A stretch of 64,000 bases of DNA from Bacteroidota bacterium. GTDB taxonomy: Bacteria > Bacteroidota > Bacteroidia > B-17B0 > Aurantibacillaceae. Shown here in pieces: positions 27,139 through 37,398 of this stretch (position 1 is the first letter of the stretch; every line of letters starts with the position of its first letter). The stretch is taken from contig JABDCR010000004.1 of assembly GCA_013288015.1 (NCBI GenBank), positions 1 to 64,000 of the forward strand, read 5' to 3'. The notes below the pieces were generated by a model that was not told the DNA's origin, did no database searches, and worked only from the letters and a program-made list of their open reading frames with translations. The translations under genes were made by a program, and so were the position numbers.

Positions 27139-27909
27139 ATGGCAATATGTAGGCTATGTTTAAAGAATAAGGAATTGATTAAAAAATCGCACATCATTCC
27201 TGAATTCATGTACAGGGATTTATTTGATGAAAACCACAAGATACATGTGTTTAATCCCGCAGAATTAGCCACAGAAAACCCAAAAGTGAAAAGGCCTTCA
27301 TCAGGAGAGTATGAAGGAAATATACTATGTGCCGATTGCGATAATAAAGTAATTGGTGGTTATGAAGATTATGCTTGTAAAGCAATATATGGCGGACCAC
27401 TTCATGCGGATGAGTCTCCGATATGCCAAAACTACCAAACTCAAGATGGGCTTGAATTTTCAGCATGTGAAAATATAAATTACAAAAAATTCAAATTGTT
27501 TTTATTATCTATCCTTTGGAGAGCAAGTATTTCGACAAGGCCTCTTTTTAATCAAATTTCATTGGGTCCCCATGAAGAAGTAATTAGACAAATGGTTTAC
27601 GGTGGAAACCCTGGAGATGCTTCTGATTATCCAGTTTTTATGCTGACTTATATTACTGATAAATCTATTCCAAAAGACTTAATAGGACACCCACAAAAAA
27701 GAAAGACCAAAACGGGTCATTTAACAAATTGTTTTGTAATAGCAGGTACTGTTTATGTGTTTTATACAAATTCTAAAACGCATAAATTACCTGATTTTGT
27801 TTTATCCAGTACAATAAGACCAAGTAATGAATTGAATATTTTTCATATTCCAAAAGGGGAAGGAGAAAATTTAATTTTAAGTTTTTGTGGTTTTAAGCCA
27901 ACTCGTTAA
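27139..27909 (+). CDS. HNH-like / zinc-binding protein, unknown role
   Basis: 256 aa. The N-terminus has CRLC (C4, C7), then KKSHIIPEFMYRDLF, then LCADCDNKVIGGYEDYA near 65. Two CxxC knuckles around an S-H-I-I-P segment resemble treble-clef HNH nucleases and the widespread family of hypothetical proteins with this pattern. The C-terminal half is globular without a known motif. A nuclease or defence role is possible, but no further catalytic histidines can be assigned with confidence. Confidence 0.55.
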   Translation: MAICRLCLKNKELIKKSHIIPEFMYRDLFDENHKIHVFNPAELATENPKVKRPSSGEYEGNILCADCDNKVIGGYEDYACKAIYGGPLHADESPICQNYQTQDGLEFSACENINYKKFKLFLLSILWRASISTRPLFNQISLGPHEEVIRQMVYGGNPGDASDYPVFMLTYITDKSIPKDLIGHPQKRKTKTGHLTNCFVIAGTVYVFYTNSKTHKLPDFVLSSTIRPSNELNIFHIPKGEGENLILSFCGFKPTR

Positions 27910-28275
27910 TACTCCAACTTCAATAGTTATAAAGAAAGGCTAAACTTTGTCTGACTTTAGTGGTCCCGCAATTAATGTCATCTTTTTATTAATTGCAATT
28001 AGTGTCGAGAATTAGTGTCGGAATTAGATTTTACCAATAAGGTGGTAAAAGTATAGCCCCGATACTTACACAAGAAATAGCCCCGTTTGGAAGATTAAAA
28101 ATGGCCGGAATGCGGGGTGTTAGCAAAAAGAGTTAGCCCCGATTATATATATGAGAAATTTTAGCCCCCTTGCAACCACAGCGCGTATTTCTTTAACCAA
28201 ATGTAAGTAATAATAAACTTTTGTTTCCACCGTCGCCCGACTGCCGAGCAAGCTGTTGTTAGGCACAGTAATTCT
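27910..28275. other. gene-free stretch with TAGCCCC repeats
   Basis: No plausible gene in 366 bp. It holds TAGCCCC four times (28054, 28078, 28134, 28162), with the opposing GCGGGGTGTTAGC near 28112 able to pair with the third. Near its right end TGCCGAGCAAGC (28243-28254) leads to GTTGTTAGGC, a sequence that also occurs at 21603-21620 beside the other one-gene cassette. Confidence 0.5.
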
Positions 28276-28665
28276 TTAGTCACGGTTATCATTAATTATT
28301 TTTTTCACAAACTCTTGCCCTGAAATTACACTTTCGTCACCTTTAAAGATACTTGATTCAAATTTGCCGTCATTGAATATTTCAATTTCAATTCTTGCAC
28401 CAACAATTGTTGCGCAAACCATTACTGAATTTTCCCTAGTTCGTTCTAATTTGTAATATATTTTTGTTTTGTCCAGTTCTTCTAATATTTCATAAAGAGG
28501 ATGGTTGTTCGTTTTAACACTTTTCAATTTCTTAAGGATATAACCAATAACATAGTCGGGTTGTGTTGTAACTTGTATGTCTTTATTTTTAACAAGTTCT
28601 TTTAACGCTTTTTCAATCGTCTTCCATTCTTTCAAAAATTTATATTCGTTGTATGTTGAACTCAT
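28276..28665 (-). CDS. hypothetical protein, 129 aa (cassette gene)
   Basis: Soluble, no signal peptide. The N-terminal half is helical and Lys-rich; the C-terminal half is beta-rich with GARIEIEIFNDGKFESSIF followed by an acidic turn, a pattern I associate with small accessory or immunity-like proteins. It stands alone, flanked by sequences shared with the lipoprotein cassette at 21.6-22.2 kb. Function not known. Confidence 0.6.
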   Translation of the reverse strand: MSSTYNEYKFLKEWKTIEKALKELVKNKDIQVTTQPDYVIGYILKKLKSVKTNNHPLYEILEELDKTKIYYKLERTRENSVMVCATIVGARIEIEIFNDGKFESSIFKGDESVISGQEFVKKIINDNRD

Positions 28666-28732
28666 TTCTTTCGTGTTAATTTCTTATATTTTTTTCAATA
28701 TGCGAACAGTTTTCATTATTGCCACTATCTTA

Positions 28733-28795
28733 TTATTTATATGATAAAACTACATAAAGCCACCCACTCGTTATCAAAAAAATGCTTTTTTATTT
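28733..28795. repeat. cassette flank repeat, copy B
   Basis: Second copy of the 22157-22220 sequence in the same orientation relative to its gene: ATGATAAAACTAC, AAAGCCAC, TATCAAAAAAAT, T-rich end. Located upstream of the minus-strand cassette gene. Confidence 0.65.
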
Positions 28796-28960
28796 AAGGT
28801 TTTCCCTTAAACGGGTCTATTTATTAAAAATAGGTCTAAATAACCCATTTGAATAGGGTGGATGAAATAATTTCCCCAATTTCCTGCCTTATTTCTATCA
28901 GAATAACTAAATTTGATGCTCAAATTAAAATCGCATTTTTAACCTATAATATAATAAACT

Positions 28961-31228
28961 ATGGCTTTTGACATTGAGATGATTAAAAAGGTGTACGCAG
29001 CAATGCCTGCACGCATTGAAGCAGCCCGCAAAGCGTTGGGTCGCCCTTTGACTTTATCAGAGAAAATTTTGTTTTCGCATTTACATGCCGAACAAAAATT
29101 TGAAAACTTTGAACGCGGAAAATCGTATGTAGATTTTGCGCCGGATAGAGTAACCATGCAGGATGCAACAGCTCAAATGGCTTTGTTGCAGTTTATGCAG
29201 GCGGGTCGCCCAAAAGTGGCTGTGCCATCTACCGTGCATTGCGACCATTTAATTACAGCAAAAGATAACTCAAAACCCGATTTAGATAGAGCCATTAAAG
29301 TAAACAAAGAGGTTTACGACTTTTTATCGTCGGTAACAAATAAATACGGCATTGGTTTCTGGAAACCGGGTGCCGGTATCATTCACCAGGTTATGCTAGA
29401 GAATTATGCTTTCCCCGGTGGAATGATGATTGGTACCGATAGTCATACCGTAAACGCGGGTGGTTTAGGCATGGTGGCAATTGGTGTTGGTGGTGCTGAT
29501 GCTTGCGATGTAATGGCAGGCTTAGCTTGGGAGTTAAAATGGCCAAAACTTATTGGTGTTAAACTAACGGGTAAACTTAGCGGATGGTGTTCGGCAAAAG
29601 ACATTATTTTAAAAGTAGCGGGTATTTTAACCGTAAAAGGCGGTACCGATAAAATTGTAGAATATTTTGGCGAAGGTTCTGAATCACTTAGCTGTACAGG
29701 TAAAGGCACTATTGCAAACATGGGTGCTGAAATTGGAGCAACTACTTCAACTTTTGGTTACGACGATTCAATGGAGCGTTATTTACGCGCTACTAACCGT
29801 GCCGATGTAGCTGATTTAGCAAACAAAATTAGAGAGCATTTAACAGGCGATAAAGAAGTTTATGCTGATCCTAAAAAATATTTTGATGAAGTAATTGAAA
29901 TCAACTTATCTGAATTAGAACCCTATGTAAATGGTCCTTTTACACCGGATTTAGCTACACCAATTTCTCAATTGAAAAAAGTAGCTACCGAAAAAGGTTG
30001 GCCAATGAATGTGCAAGTAGGTTTAATAGGGTCTTGTACTAACTCATCATACGAAGATATTTCTCGTGCGGCATCATTAGCTAAACAAGCATCTGATAAA
30101 AAATTAAAAGCGAAAGCAGAATTTACTATTACGCCGGGTTCTCAGCAAGTACGTTTTACTATTGAGCGCGATGGATTTATTGACACCTTCAATAAAATTG
30201 GTGCTGAGGTTTTCTCTAACGCTTGCGGACCATGTATTGGCATGTGGGACAGACCGGGTGCTGATAAAAAAGAAAAAAACACTATCATACACTCATTTAA
30301 CAGAAACTTTGCTGCCCGTCAGGATGGTAACGCAAACACACACGCGTTTGTTGCATCGCCTGAAATTGTAACAGCACTTGCCATTGCCGGCGATTTAGGT
30401 TTTAATCCACTAACTGATACGTTAACTAACTCAGAGGGTCAACAAGTTAAATTAGATGCGCCAACAGGCTACGAATTACCACCTAAAGGTTTTGATGTTG
30501 ATGATGCAGGTTATCAGGCACCGGCTGCTGATGGTAAAGGAGTAGAAATAAAAGTAAGTGTAGAAAGCGATCGTTTACAATTATTAGCCCCTTTTAAACC
30601 TTGGGAAGGAACTGATTTACATGGTTTAAAATTATTAATTCGTGTAAAAGGAAAATGTACTACCGACCATATTTCTATGGCGGGCCCATGGTTAAAATAC
30701 CGCGGCCATTTAGATAACATTTCTAATAACATGTTAATTGGGGCTGTTAACTCCTATAACGAGAAAACAAACAGCGTAAAAAACCAGTTAGACGGAAGCT
30801 ATAACGAAGTACCTAAAGTACAACGTGCTTATAAAGCACAAGGCATAGGCTCAATTGTTATTGGTGATGAAAACTATGGCGAAGGTTCATCTCGTGAGCA
30901 CGCGGCAATGGAGCCTCGTTTCTTAGGTGTACGCGCGGTTATGGTAAAATCGTTTGCCCGTATCCACGAAACTAACTTGAAAAAACAAGGCATGTTAGGT
31001 TTAACCTTTGCAAATAAAGAAGACTACAATAAAATACAAGAAGACGATACTATTGATATTGTTGGTTTAACTTCTTTTGCACCGGGTGTGCCATTAACGG
31101 TTGTGTTTACACATAAAGACGGAACTAAAGATGAAATTAAAGCTAACCATAGCTACAACGCTCAGCAAATTGAGTGGTTTAAAGCGGGTGGTGCTTTAAA
31201 TATTATTAGAGCAAGCGTTAAAGCTTAA
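28961..31228 (+). CDS. acnA: aconitate hydratase, mitochondrial-like
   Basis: Isomerises citrate to isocitrate with a 4Fe-4S cluster. The 755 aa length and sequence match the mitochondrial-type aconitases found in Bacteroidota. The cluster cysteines are in [13 protein letters not shown] and [13 protein letters not shown]. The swivel domain at the C-terminus carries [14 protein letters not shown]. Single gene with its own terminator. Works with gltA at 11.5 kb and sdhCAB in the TCA cycle. Confidence 0.96.
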   Translation: MAFDIEMIKKVYAAMPARIEAARKALGRPLTLSEKILFSHLHAEQKFENFERGKSYVDFAPDRVTMQDATAQMALLQFMQAGRPKVAVPSTVHCDHLITAKDNSKPDLDRAIKVNKEVYDFLSSVTNKYGIGFWKPGAGIIHQVMLENYAFPGGMMIGTDSHTVNAGGLGMVAIGVGGADACDVMAGLAWELKWPKLIGVKLTGKLSGWCSAKDIILKVAGILTVKGGTDKIVEYFGEGSESLSCTGKGTIANMGAEIGATTSTFGYDDSMERYLRATNRADVADLANKIREHLTGDKEVYADPKKYFDEVIEINLSELEPYVNGPFTPDLATPISQLKKVATEKGWPMNVQVGLIGSCTNSSYEDISRAASLAKQASDKKLKAKAEFTITPGSQQVRFTIERDGFIDTFNKIGAEVFSNACGPCIGMWDRPGADKKEKNTIIHSFNRNFAARQDGNANTHAFVASPEIVTALAIAGDLGFNPLTDTLTNSEGQQVKLDAPTGYELPPKGFDVDDAGYQAPAADGKGVEIKVSVESDRLQLLAPFKPWEGTDLHGLKLLIRVKGKCTTDHISMAGPWLKYRGHLDNISNNMLIGAVNSYNEKTNSVKNQLDGSYNEVPKVQRAYKAQGIGSIVIGDENYGEGSSREHAAMEPRFLGVRAVMVKSFARIHETNLKKQGMLGLTFANKEDYNKIQEDDTIDIVGLTSFAPGVPLTVVFTHKDGTKDEIKANHSYNAQQIEWFKAGGALNIIRASVKA

Positions 31229-31232
31229 CTCC

Positions 31233-31302
31233 TGTCATTTCGAAGGAGGCACGACTGAGAAATCTGTTTAGAAACGGATTTCTCCCTCTGGTCGAAATGA
31301 CA
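31233..31302. repeat. TGTCATTTCGA inverted-repeat element 1
   Basis: Ends TGTCATTTCGA and TCGAAATGACA, inner arms GAGAAATCTGTTT and AAACGGATTTCTC. A REP/MITE-like palindrome of the type seen between genes in Bacteroidota. Lies between aconitase and its terminator. Confidence 0.8.
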
Positions 31303-31332
31303 ACACACAAGCGAAAGACAACAAACTATGAG

Positions 31333-31366
31333 AAAACCGCTTCACTAAAATGGAGCGGTTTTTTTG
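31333..31366 (+). terminator. rho-independent terminator after aconitase
   Basis: 12-bp stem AAAACCGCTTCA (31333-31344) / TGGAGCGGTTTT (31351-31362), one wobble, followed by TTTTTG. The REP-like element sits between stop codon and terminator. Confidence 0.85.
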
Positions 31367-31398
31367 TTTGGTAATTTCCCTCCTAATAAGGCAAATAA

Positions 31399-31431
31399 AA
31401 AAAAAGGGCTTACAATTAATGTAAGCCCTTT
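31399..31431 (-). terminator. rho-independent terminator of recQ
   Basis: Perfect 12-bp stem AAAGGGCTTACA (31403-31414) / TGTAAGCCCTTT (31420-31431), loop ATTAA, with an A run on the + strand that gives a U run on the minus-strand transcript. Sits 21 bp past the recQ stop. Confidence 0.85.
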
Positions 31432-31452
31432 CGTATTATTATAGAGAGTGGT

Positions 31453-33678
31453 TTAGTTAGCGTACTCGCTTAAAAACTTAATACGCATTAAACGTACTTC
31501 TTCTTCGGTATAATCATCAGCGCCTAATTCTTTAAGGGCTGCTTCAATTGAGTCTGAAGTAGATTCGCGGAAATATTCAATCACTTCCTCTTGCTTCTCA
31601 ACATCCATATTTTCATCTAAGTAATATTTGATATTAAGTTTAGTGCCTGAGAAAACAATGGTTTCCATTTCGTGTAATAAATCGTTAAACGATAACTGTT
31701 TTGATTTAGCTATGTTCTCTAAATTTATTTTACGATCAACATTTTGAATGATGTAAATTTTATTACCCGATTTGTTGGCAACCGATTTTACCACCATATC
31801 CATTGGGCGTTCGATATCGTTTTCTTCTACATGCTTTTTAATTAAAGCAATGATAGATTTACCGAATTTAGTTGCTTTACCTTGGCCTACACCGTTGATA
31901 TGCGTAAGCTCTTCAACCGTAATAGGATATTGTATAGCCATCTCTTCTAACGAAGTCTCGGCAAAAATAGCGTAAGGAGGTAATTTAGCCTGTTTAGATA
32001 TTTTTTTAACCTCGTCTTTTAAAAGCGCGTACAACAACTCATCAGCAGCACCTGCGCCTTTGCCTGTTGGTGTAATGATATCATCATCATCACTTCCTTC
32101 AGCACCACTGTAATCGTGGTCGCGTGCCACCATAATAGAATATGGTTTCTTTAAAAATGCTTTTCCTTTATCGCTTACTTTAAGCAAGCCGTAATTCTCA
32201 ATGTCTTTAATAAGCAAGTTGTTTACCAATGCCTGACGGAACACAGCACTCCAGTAACGGTCGTCTTTATCATCTTCAACACCATCGCCAAACAATTTTA
32301 AATCGTTGTGCTTGTATGTTTTTCCGGTTGATGTAAGTGTACCCATCAACACATTAATAACATCTTTAGTTTTATGTTTTTCTTTAACGGCAAGTACTGC
32401 GTTAAGTGCCAATGCAATGTCTTCTTTTCCTTCAGCTTTTTGTTTAGGATGACGGCAGTTATCGCAAAGGCTATTGCAATCAGCCTCATTAAAATCTTCG
32501 CCAAAATAGTGTAGTAAAACCTTGCGGCGGCAAGATGATGTTTCGGCAAAAGAAACCGTTTCGTTTAAAAGGCTTTTACCAATTTCCATTTCGGCAACCG
32601 GTTTACCTTTTAAAAACTTCTCTAACTTAACAATATCGTCATAGCTGTAAAAAGTAACACAGTTACCCTCACCGCCATCACGTCCTGCACGTCCTGTTTC
32701 CTGGTAATAGCTTTCTAATGATTTTGGAATATCGTGGTGTATTACAAAACGAACATCCGGCTTATCTATTCCCATGCCGAAGGCAATGGTAGCTACAATT
32801 ACGTTTAAATCTTCCATAAGGAAGCCGTCCTGCACTTTAGCACGCTCTTTGGCATCCATGCCTGCATGATACGGTGCGGCTTTTATACCGTTAACCTGTA
32901 GTGCCTCAGCAATCTCCTCCACCTTTTTACGGCTTAAGCAATAAACAATGCCCGATTTTCCGGCATTTTGCTTTACGTATTTTATAATTTCTTTGTTTAC
33001 GTTGGTTTTTGGGCGAATGTCATAATATAAGTTACCACGGTTAAACGATGACTTATATAAGTTAGCATCTAACATGCCTAAATTCTTCTGTATATCTAAC
33101 TGAACTTTAGGGGTTGCGGTAGCGGTAAGGGCAATTACCGGGATGTTCATTTTCATGCGCTCGCTCACCTTATCTATAATGGGGCGTAAACGGCGATACT
33201 CAGGGCGGAAATCATGTCCCCACTCAGATATACAATGTGCCTCATCAATAGCAAAGAAAGATACGTTAAACTCGGTAAAGAATTTAATATTATCTTCTTT
33301 TGTTAAAGTTTCAGGGGCTACATATAAAAGTTTGGTTTTTCCGGCAAGTACATCTTTTTTAACCTGGGTAATATCTGCCTTGTTTAAAGACGAGTTAAGG
33401 AAGTGGGCAATGCCATCTTCGTTACTAAAGCCTCTAATAGCATCTACCTGGTTTTTCATTAAAGCAATAAGTGGCGATACTATAATAGCCGTACCCTCGC
33501 TTACAATGGCAGGTAATTGATAGCACAACGATTTACCCCCGCCCGTGGGCATAATAACAAAAGTATCTTTACCAGCTAAAATGCTGCTAATGATTTTTTC
33601 TTGATTCCCTTTAAATTTTCCGAAACCGAAAAACTTTTTAAGGGTGCCCTGTAGCGATAATTCAAGTGTTGCACTCAT
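31453..33678 (-). CDS. recQ: ATP-dependent DNA helicase RecQ
   Basis: 3'-5' helicase for recombination and fork repair. The 741 aa protein has Walker A (MPTGGGKSLCYQLP near 42-55), the DEAH box (IDEAHCISEWGHDFRPEYR), conserved helicase motifs to about 340, and a RecQ zinc-binding subdomain with cysteines in TSSCRRKVLLHYFGE and CNSLCDNCRHP. These are followed by a winged helix, an HRDC domain near 530-605 and a C-terminal helix-turn-helix extension. Longer than E. coli RecQ because of the last part, which is usual in Bacteroidota. Confidence 0.95.
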   Translation of the reverse strand: MSATLELSLQGTLKKFFGFGKFKGNQEKIISSILAGKDTFVIMPTGGGKSLCYQLPAIVSEGTAIIVSPLIALMKNQVDAIRGFSNEDGIAHFLNSSLNKADITQVKKDVLAGKTKLLYVAPETLTKEDNIKFFTEFNVSFFAIDEAHCISEWGHDFRPEYRRLRPIIDKVSERMKMNIPVIALTATATPKVQLDIQKNLGMLDANLYKSSFNRGNLYYDIRPKTNVNKEIIKYVKQNAGKSGIVYCLSRKKVEEIAEALQVNGIKAAPYHAGMDAKERAKVQDGFLMEDLNVIVATIAFGMGIDKPDVRFVIHHDIPKSLESYYQETGRAGRDGGEGNCVTFYSYDDIVKLEKFLKGKPVAEMEIGKSLLNETVSFAETSSCRRKVLLHYFGEDFNEADCNSLCDNCRHPKQKAEGKEDIALALNAVLAVKEKHKTKDVINVLMGTLTSTGKTYKHNDLKLFGDGVEDDKDDRYWSAVFRQALVNNLLIKDIENYGLLKVSDKGKAFLKKPYSIMVARDHDYSGAEGSDDDDIITPTGKGAGAADELLYALLKDEVKKISKQAKLPPYAIFAETSLEEMAIQYPITVEELTHINGVGQGKATKFGKSIIALIKKHVEENDIERPMDMVVKSVANKSGNKIYIIQNVDRKINLENIAKSKQLSFNDLLHEMETIVFSGTKLNIKYYLDENMDVEKQEEVIEYFRESTSDSIEAALKELGADDYTEEEVRLMRIKFLSEYAN

Positions 33679-33841
33679 TTGTTATATATTTTGAAATATG
33701 ATTATTAACTGTTATATTTATACTAGTAACGTAAAGATATAGTAAAAATTTTGTTCTTATGAAAGTAGAACCCTTAAAAAAGTAAAAATTATACCAATTT
33801 GACTTTTTTGGCGATGAATGCAATTTTATGACAAAAACTGT

Positions 33842-33849
33842 TACATTTG
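33842..33849 (+). promoter_or_regulatory. -7 promoter element of the PorE-like gene
   Basis: TACATTTG matches TAnnTTTG exactly, 22 bp before the ATG at 33872. No clear -33 TTG at the usual distance. Confidence 0.4.
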
Positions 33850-33871
33850 TTAATGTACATTTTGTGTGTTT

Positions 33872-36157
33872 ATGAAGAAAATTGTTTCTATAGTTTTTTT
33901 ATTGATTTTAGTAAATAAGGTTTTCTCTCAAAAAGCTGAGTATTTAAAGGCTTTTACACAGGGTAACTTTTTATTTTTAGAAAAAAATTACGATATGGCT
34001 CTGCAAAGCTACAAGCAAGCTTATGCCTATGATTCTACCAATGCTAATATAAATTACAAAATAGGTGCTTGTTATATGAATTTGCCTTCTAAAAAGAAAA
34101 AGGCAATGCCTTACATGGAAAAAGCCATTGTAAGTGTTAACCGTAATTATCATGAGGATGAACCGGGTGAAAAAGCAGCACCGCGCGATGCTTATTATTA
34201 TTATGGCAAGGCACTCCATCTTTCCGGAAAATTTGAGGATGCTATTGTTCAGTTCGAAAAATATAGGTTAATGGTAGCTAAGGATAAGGAGCTACTAAAA
34301 GAGGTACAAAGACAAATTGAAACCTGCCGTAACGCTATTTTATTAAACAAAAACCCTGAAAACATTTTGATTAAAAACCTGGGCGATTCTATTAATACAG
34401 AATATGCCGATTATGGTCCGGTAATAAATGCCGATGAAAGTGTATTGATGTTTACGTCTCGTCGTCCGGGCAGTACAGGTGGTGAAAGAGGAACCGATAA
34501 TAATTTTTACGACGATATTTATATAAGTAAAAGAAGGACTGATGGGGCATGGGGATATCCCAGTAATTTCCTTCCGGGGCTTAACACCAATTCAAACGAG
34601 GCAACTATTGGTTTATCGGCCGATGGACAAAAGCTTTATATATATAAGGACGTTAACGGTGGAGATATTTTTTATAGCACCCTTGCCGGAGATTCATGGT
34701 CGACCCCTGTACCTTTTGGACCTGAAATAAACTCACCAAATTTTGAAACGCACTTAACTATTTCTACCGACAGCAGCGTTCTTTATTTTTCGGGCGAACG
34801 CCCGGGTAACATGGGTGGTGTTGATATATATAGATGTACCAGATTGCCTAATGGGAAATGGAGTCAGGCTTATTTGTTAGATTCTACCATTAATTCAAAA
34901 TATAACGAAGATGCGCCTTATTTGCACCCCGATGGAAAAAAACTTTTCTTTTCATCAGAAGGACATAACAGTATGGGCGGACTAGATATTTTTTATACCC
35001 TGATATCTACCGATGAAAATGGAAATACTGTTTACTCTACCCCCATAAATTTAAGAGCACCTATAAATACACCCGATGACGATGAGTTTTATGTGCCAAC
35101 GGCTGATGGAATACATGCTTATTTCTCATCAGCACGCGAGGGCGGTTATGGCGACCAAGATATATACATTGCCGATTTACCAAAAGACATACAAGTTGAC
35201 CCTTTAGTTTTATTAAAAGGCATTGTAACATTTGATGGCGGGCACGACCGACCTGAAAAAGTGGAGATAAATATTTTTGATGTAGAAACTAATGAGCTGG
35301 TTGCAAAATGTAAACCAAACGCCCTAACCGGAAAATATTTAGCCATACTAAACCCTGGGCCATTGGGTAAAAAGTTTTTATTAAAATTTGAGGCAACAGG
35401 GTTTCAACCCTCTACACAAACAATTGATGTGTTACCGGGTTCGGCTTATCGTGTGGTGGAGAAAGAAGTTGAGTTTGAGTTTATGAACATGGAAAGTAAA
35501 TCAGCAACTACCATATCGATGGGAGGATTGATTACGAACGAAGACATGGAATCTATTTTAGATGTGCAGGTGGTTGTTAAGGATAATAATACAGGCGAGC
35601 TTATAAAAACATACACCACCAGTAGCGATGTTGGTTTTTATTATTTAGTGCTAGACCGTGGCCGTAACTACAACATAAGTTTTGAAGCACCGGGTTATTT
35701 GTTTCAATCGCAAAACGTAGACATTCCTAAAAAGGCCGAATCTCAGCACGTAGAAATTTTAAAGAGCATTAAGCTTGAGCACATACAAAAAGGAGTTAAG
35801 ATGACACTTAACAACATATTTTTTGATAAAAATAAAGCCACTATTCGCAAACAATCGGAAGTGGAATTGGAAACAGTTTACAAACTTTTAAAAGAACATG
35901 CTGATGTGGTTGTTGAAGTATCGGGTCATACAGATAATGCGGGTAGCGATGCAATCAATAAAAAACTATCGTTAGACCGTGCCAAAGCCGTAGTAGCTTA
36001 CTTAACTAAAAAGGGTGTGCCTGCTAAACAACTTATAGCTAAAGGTTATGGCTCTAGTCAACCCGTGGCCGAAAACAAATTACCAAACGGCAAACCCGAC
36101 CTTGAGGGCATGCAAAAAAACCGCCGTGTTGAATTGAAGATTGAGAATTCTAAGTAA
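33872..36157 (+). CDS. OmpA-family protein with TPR, PD40 propeller and carboxypeptidase-regulatory-like repeats (PorE-like)
   Basis: Outer-membrane/periplasmic protein anchored to peptidoglycan, probably linking the T9SS to the wall. Order: signal peptide (about 1-20, ending VFSQ), TPR region (about 25-160), WD40-like PD40 beta-propeller repeats (about 175-450), two regulatory-like beta domains (about 455-635), and a C-terminal OmpA domain with NNIFFDKNKATI, VSGHTDNAG and NRRVELKI. The same four-part layout is that of PorE of Flavobacterium. I chose the ATG at 33872 over a GTG two codons upstream because it starts a standard signal peptide. Confidence 0.85.
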   Translation: MKKIVSIVFLLILVNKVFSQKAEYLKAFTQGNFLFLEKNYDMALQSYKQAYAYDSTNANINYKIGACYMNLPSKKKKAMPYMEKAIVSVNRNYHEDEPGEKAAPRDAYYYYGKALHLSGKFEDAIVQFEKYRLMVAKDKELLKEVQRQIETCRNAILLNKNPENILIKNLGDSINTEYADYGPVINADESVLMFTSRRPGSTGGERGTDNNFYDDIYISKRRTDGAWGYPSNFLPGLNTNSNEATIGLSADGQKLYIYKDVNGGDIFYSTLAGDSWSTPVPFGPEINSPNFETHLTISTDSSVLYFSGERPGNMGGVDIYRCTRLPNGKWSQAYLLDSTINSKYNEDAPYLHPDGKKLFFSSEGHNSMGGLDIFYTLISTDENGNTVYSTPINLRAPINTPDDDEFYVPTADGIHAYFSSAREGGYGDQDIYIADLPKDIQVDPLVLLKGIVTFDGGHDRPEKVEINIFDVETNELVAKCKPNALTGKYLAILNPGPLGKKFLLKFEATGFQPSTQTIDVLPGSAYRVVEKEVEFEFMNMESKSATTISMGGLITNEDMESILDVQVVVKDNNTGELIKTYTTSSDVGFYYLVLDRGRNYNISFEAPGYLFQSQNVDIPKKAESQHVEILKSIKLEHIQKGVKMTLNNIFFDKNKATIRKQSEVELETVYKLLKEHADVVVEVSGHTDNAGSDAINKKLSLDRAKAVVAYLTKKGVPAKQLIAKGYGSSQPVAENKLPNGKPDLEGMQKNRRVELKIENSK

Positions 36158-36207
36158 ACTTTTGAGATTACATTATTTTTATTAGGGATAACCCGATAAG
36201 GGCAAAA

Positions 36208-36633
36208 ATGAATAAAAAGAACATTACAACATTAGCAATAGTTTTCTTTCATTTTTTTATCCTTGGTCAAAATAATTGTATTAGAGTAGATACGGTTAAA
36301 TATTCAAAAAACACTGTTTTTCTTTGCAAATGGGATAGATTAATAGGAGGCGAAATCTTTAATCCGGAAAAACTAATAAAGAAGACTGATACAGCCTATC
36401 AATGTAGAATTTATGTTGTAAGGCTTAAAGATAAAACGGAAAATAATTTTAAAGGCATCCTGTTTGACGAAAGCCCTGAGGTTATAAGAAAGTATCATTT
36501 TAAATTAAATGACCCTTTTTCTATCCCATGTTTTAATGATACAAGTTTGGTAAACGAAATAACTGTAGTTTCTGGTTGGGTAAATACAAAAATAAAATTT
36601 GAAAAAAAGCCGGGTAAGTGTAAAGAAGAATAA
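36208..36633 (+). CDS. secreted hypothetical protein, 141 aa
   Basis: Signal peptide (about 1-20) and a soluble beta-rich mature part with cysteines near 24, 37, 62 and 106. It follows the PorE-like gene after 50 bp but is probably separate. Unrecognised; no family can be named. Confidence 0.55.
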   Translation: MNKKNITTLAIVFFHFFILGQNNCIRVDTVKYSKNTVFLCKWDRLIGGEIFNPEKLIKKTDTAYQCRIYVVRLKDKTENNFKGILFDESPEVIRKYHFKLNDPFSIPCFNDTSLVNEITVVSGWVNTKIKFEKKPGKCKEE

Positions 36634-36662
36634 AAAACATATAGAAATTAATGCTTGCAATA

Positions 36663-36720
36663 TTCTTTCGCCCCTGTTGTTTTTGCTGCTAATAACCCAA
36701 AAGGGCGCAAAAGAAATTTT
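36663..36720 (+). terminator. possible terminator hairpin
   Basis: Arms TTCTTTCGCCC (36663-36673) and GGGCGCAAAAGAA (36703-36715), paired with two bulges, followed by ATTTTTATT. Weaker than the other hairpins because the loop is long. Confidence 0.35.
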
Positions 36721-36738
36721 TATTAAATTTGGTATACT

Positions 36739-37377
36739 TTGAAGAAAACCACTTTTATAATTGCCACGCTAATTTTCTGTTGTTTTACTTTTTGGTTTTG
36801 CGAAAAAAATGCTTTAACCAATATTGAGATACACGGACGTGTACTTAATTTTTGGGATAAATCTCCTATGCCTTCTCAAGTACAATTATGGGTAGGTGGT
36901 TCTATGCCGGGTACTAATGGTACTACCAATTATGGAAATTTTGCAACAAATGCCGATGGCAGTTTTGATGTAAAATCAAATGGCCAATGGAACGGTAATG
37001 ATTATACGCTTGTTTTTATCCCAGCAAATACCAGTGGAGATGAGTTTAATGCGCATTATACGGTAAGTAATAATCAAAATCTTAATGCAGGTGATATTCT
37101 TACAGGTCACGTTACTATTGTCTGTAAAATAACGCTTAATTCTGTATCAGGAGCTTCAATTAATTTTTTGCAGATTGGGTCAGCCCCTCAAACTACTTTT
37201 ACTGCCGGAACTCATACAGTTATTACAGCCTCCTCGTATTATGATAGCGATGCAATAAAAAATGTCGGTAATTTTTATCCGATTACTTACAGCTTAAGTA
37301 CCGGTACAACAGATACAACCATTATGGTTCCTTTGCATCCACCGGCAGATACTGCCAGTGTTACTATTAATTATTAA
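36739..37377 (+). CDS. lipoprotein with beta-sandwich region, unknown function
   Basis: 212 aa starting at a TTG (36739): no ATG or GTG exists between it and an in-frame stop, and the peptide that follows is a good lipoprotein signal with cysteine in FWFCEKN. The mature protein begins as a regulatory-like beta-sandwich (IEIHGRVLNFWDKSPMPSQVQLWV...DGSFDVKSNG) and continues with Thr/Ser-rich beta strands. Possibly a surface carbohydrate- or protein-binding lipoprotein; not recognised further. Confidence 0.6.
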   Translation: MKKTTFIIATLIFCCFTFWFCEKNALTNIEIHGRVLNFWDKSPMPSQVQLWVGGSMPGTNGTTNYGNFATNADGSFDVKSNGQWNGNDYTLVFIPANTSGDEFNAHYTVSNNQNLNAGDILTGHVTIVCKITLNSVSGASINFLQIGSAPQTTFTAGTHTVITASSYYDSDAIKNVGNFYPITYSLSTGTTDTTIMVPLHPPADTASVTINY

Positions 37378-37398
37378 TAGTAAGCCTACTACCACACC

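Noticed and set aside
28241..28275. Full integron attC site beside the 129-aa gene
   Set aside because: A GCCTAAC box is present on the minus strand, but no matching GTTRRRY box or palindromic partner was found within about 120 bp, and no integrase is in the window. Kept only as a partial resemblance.
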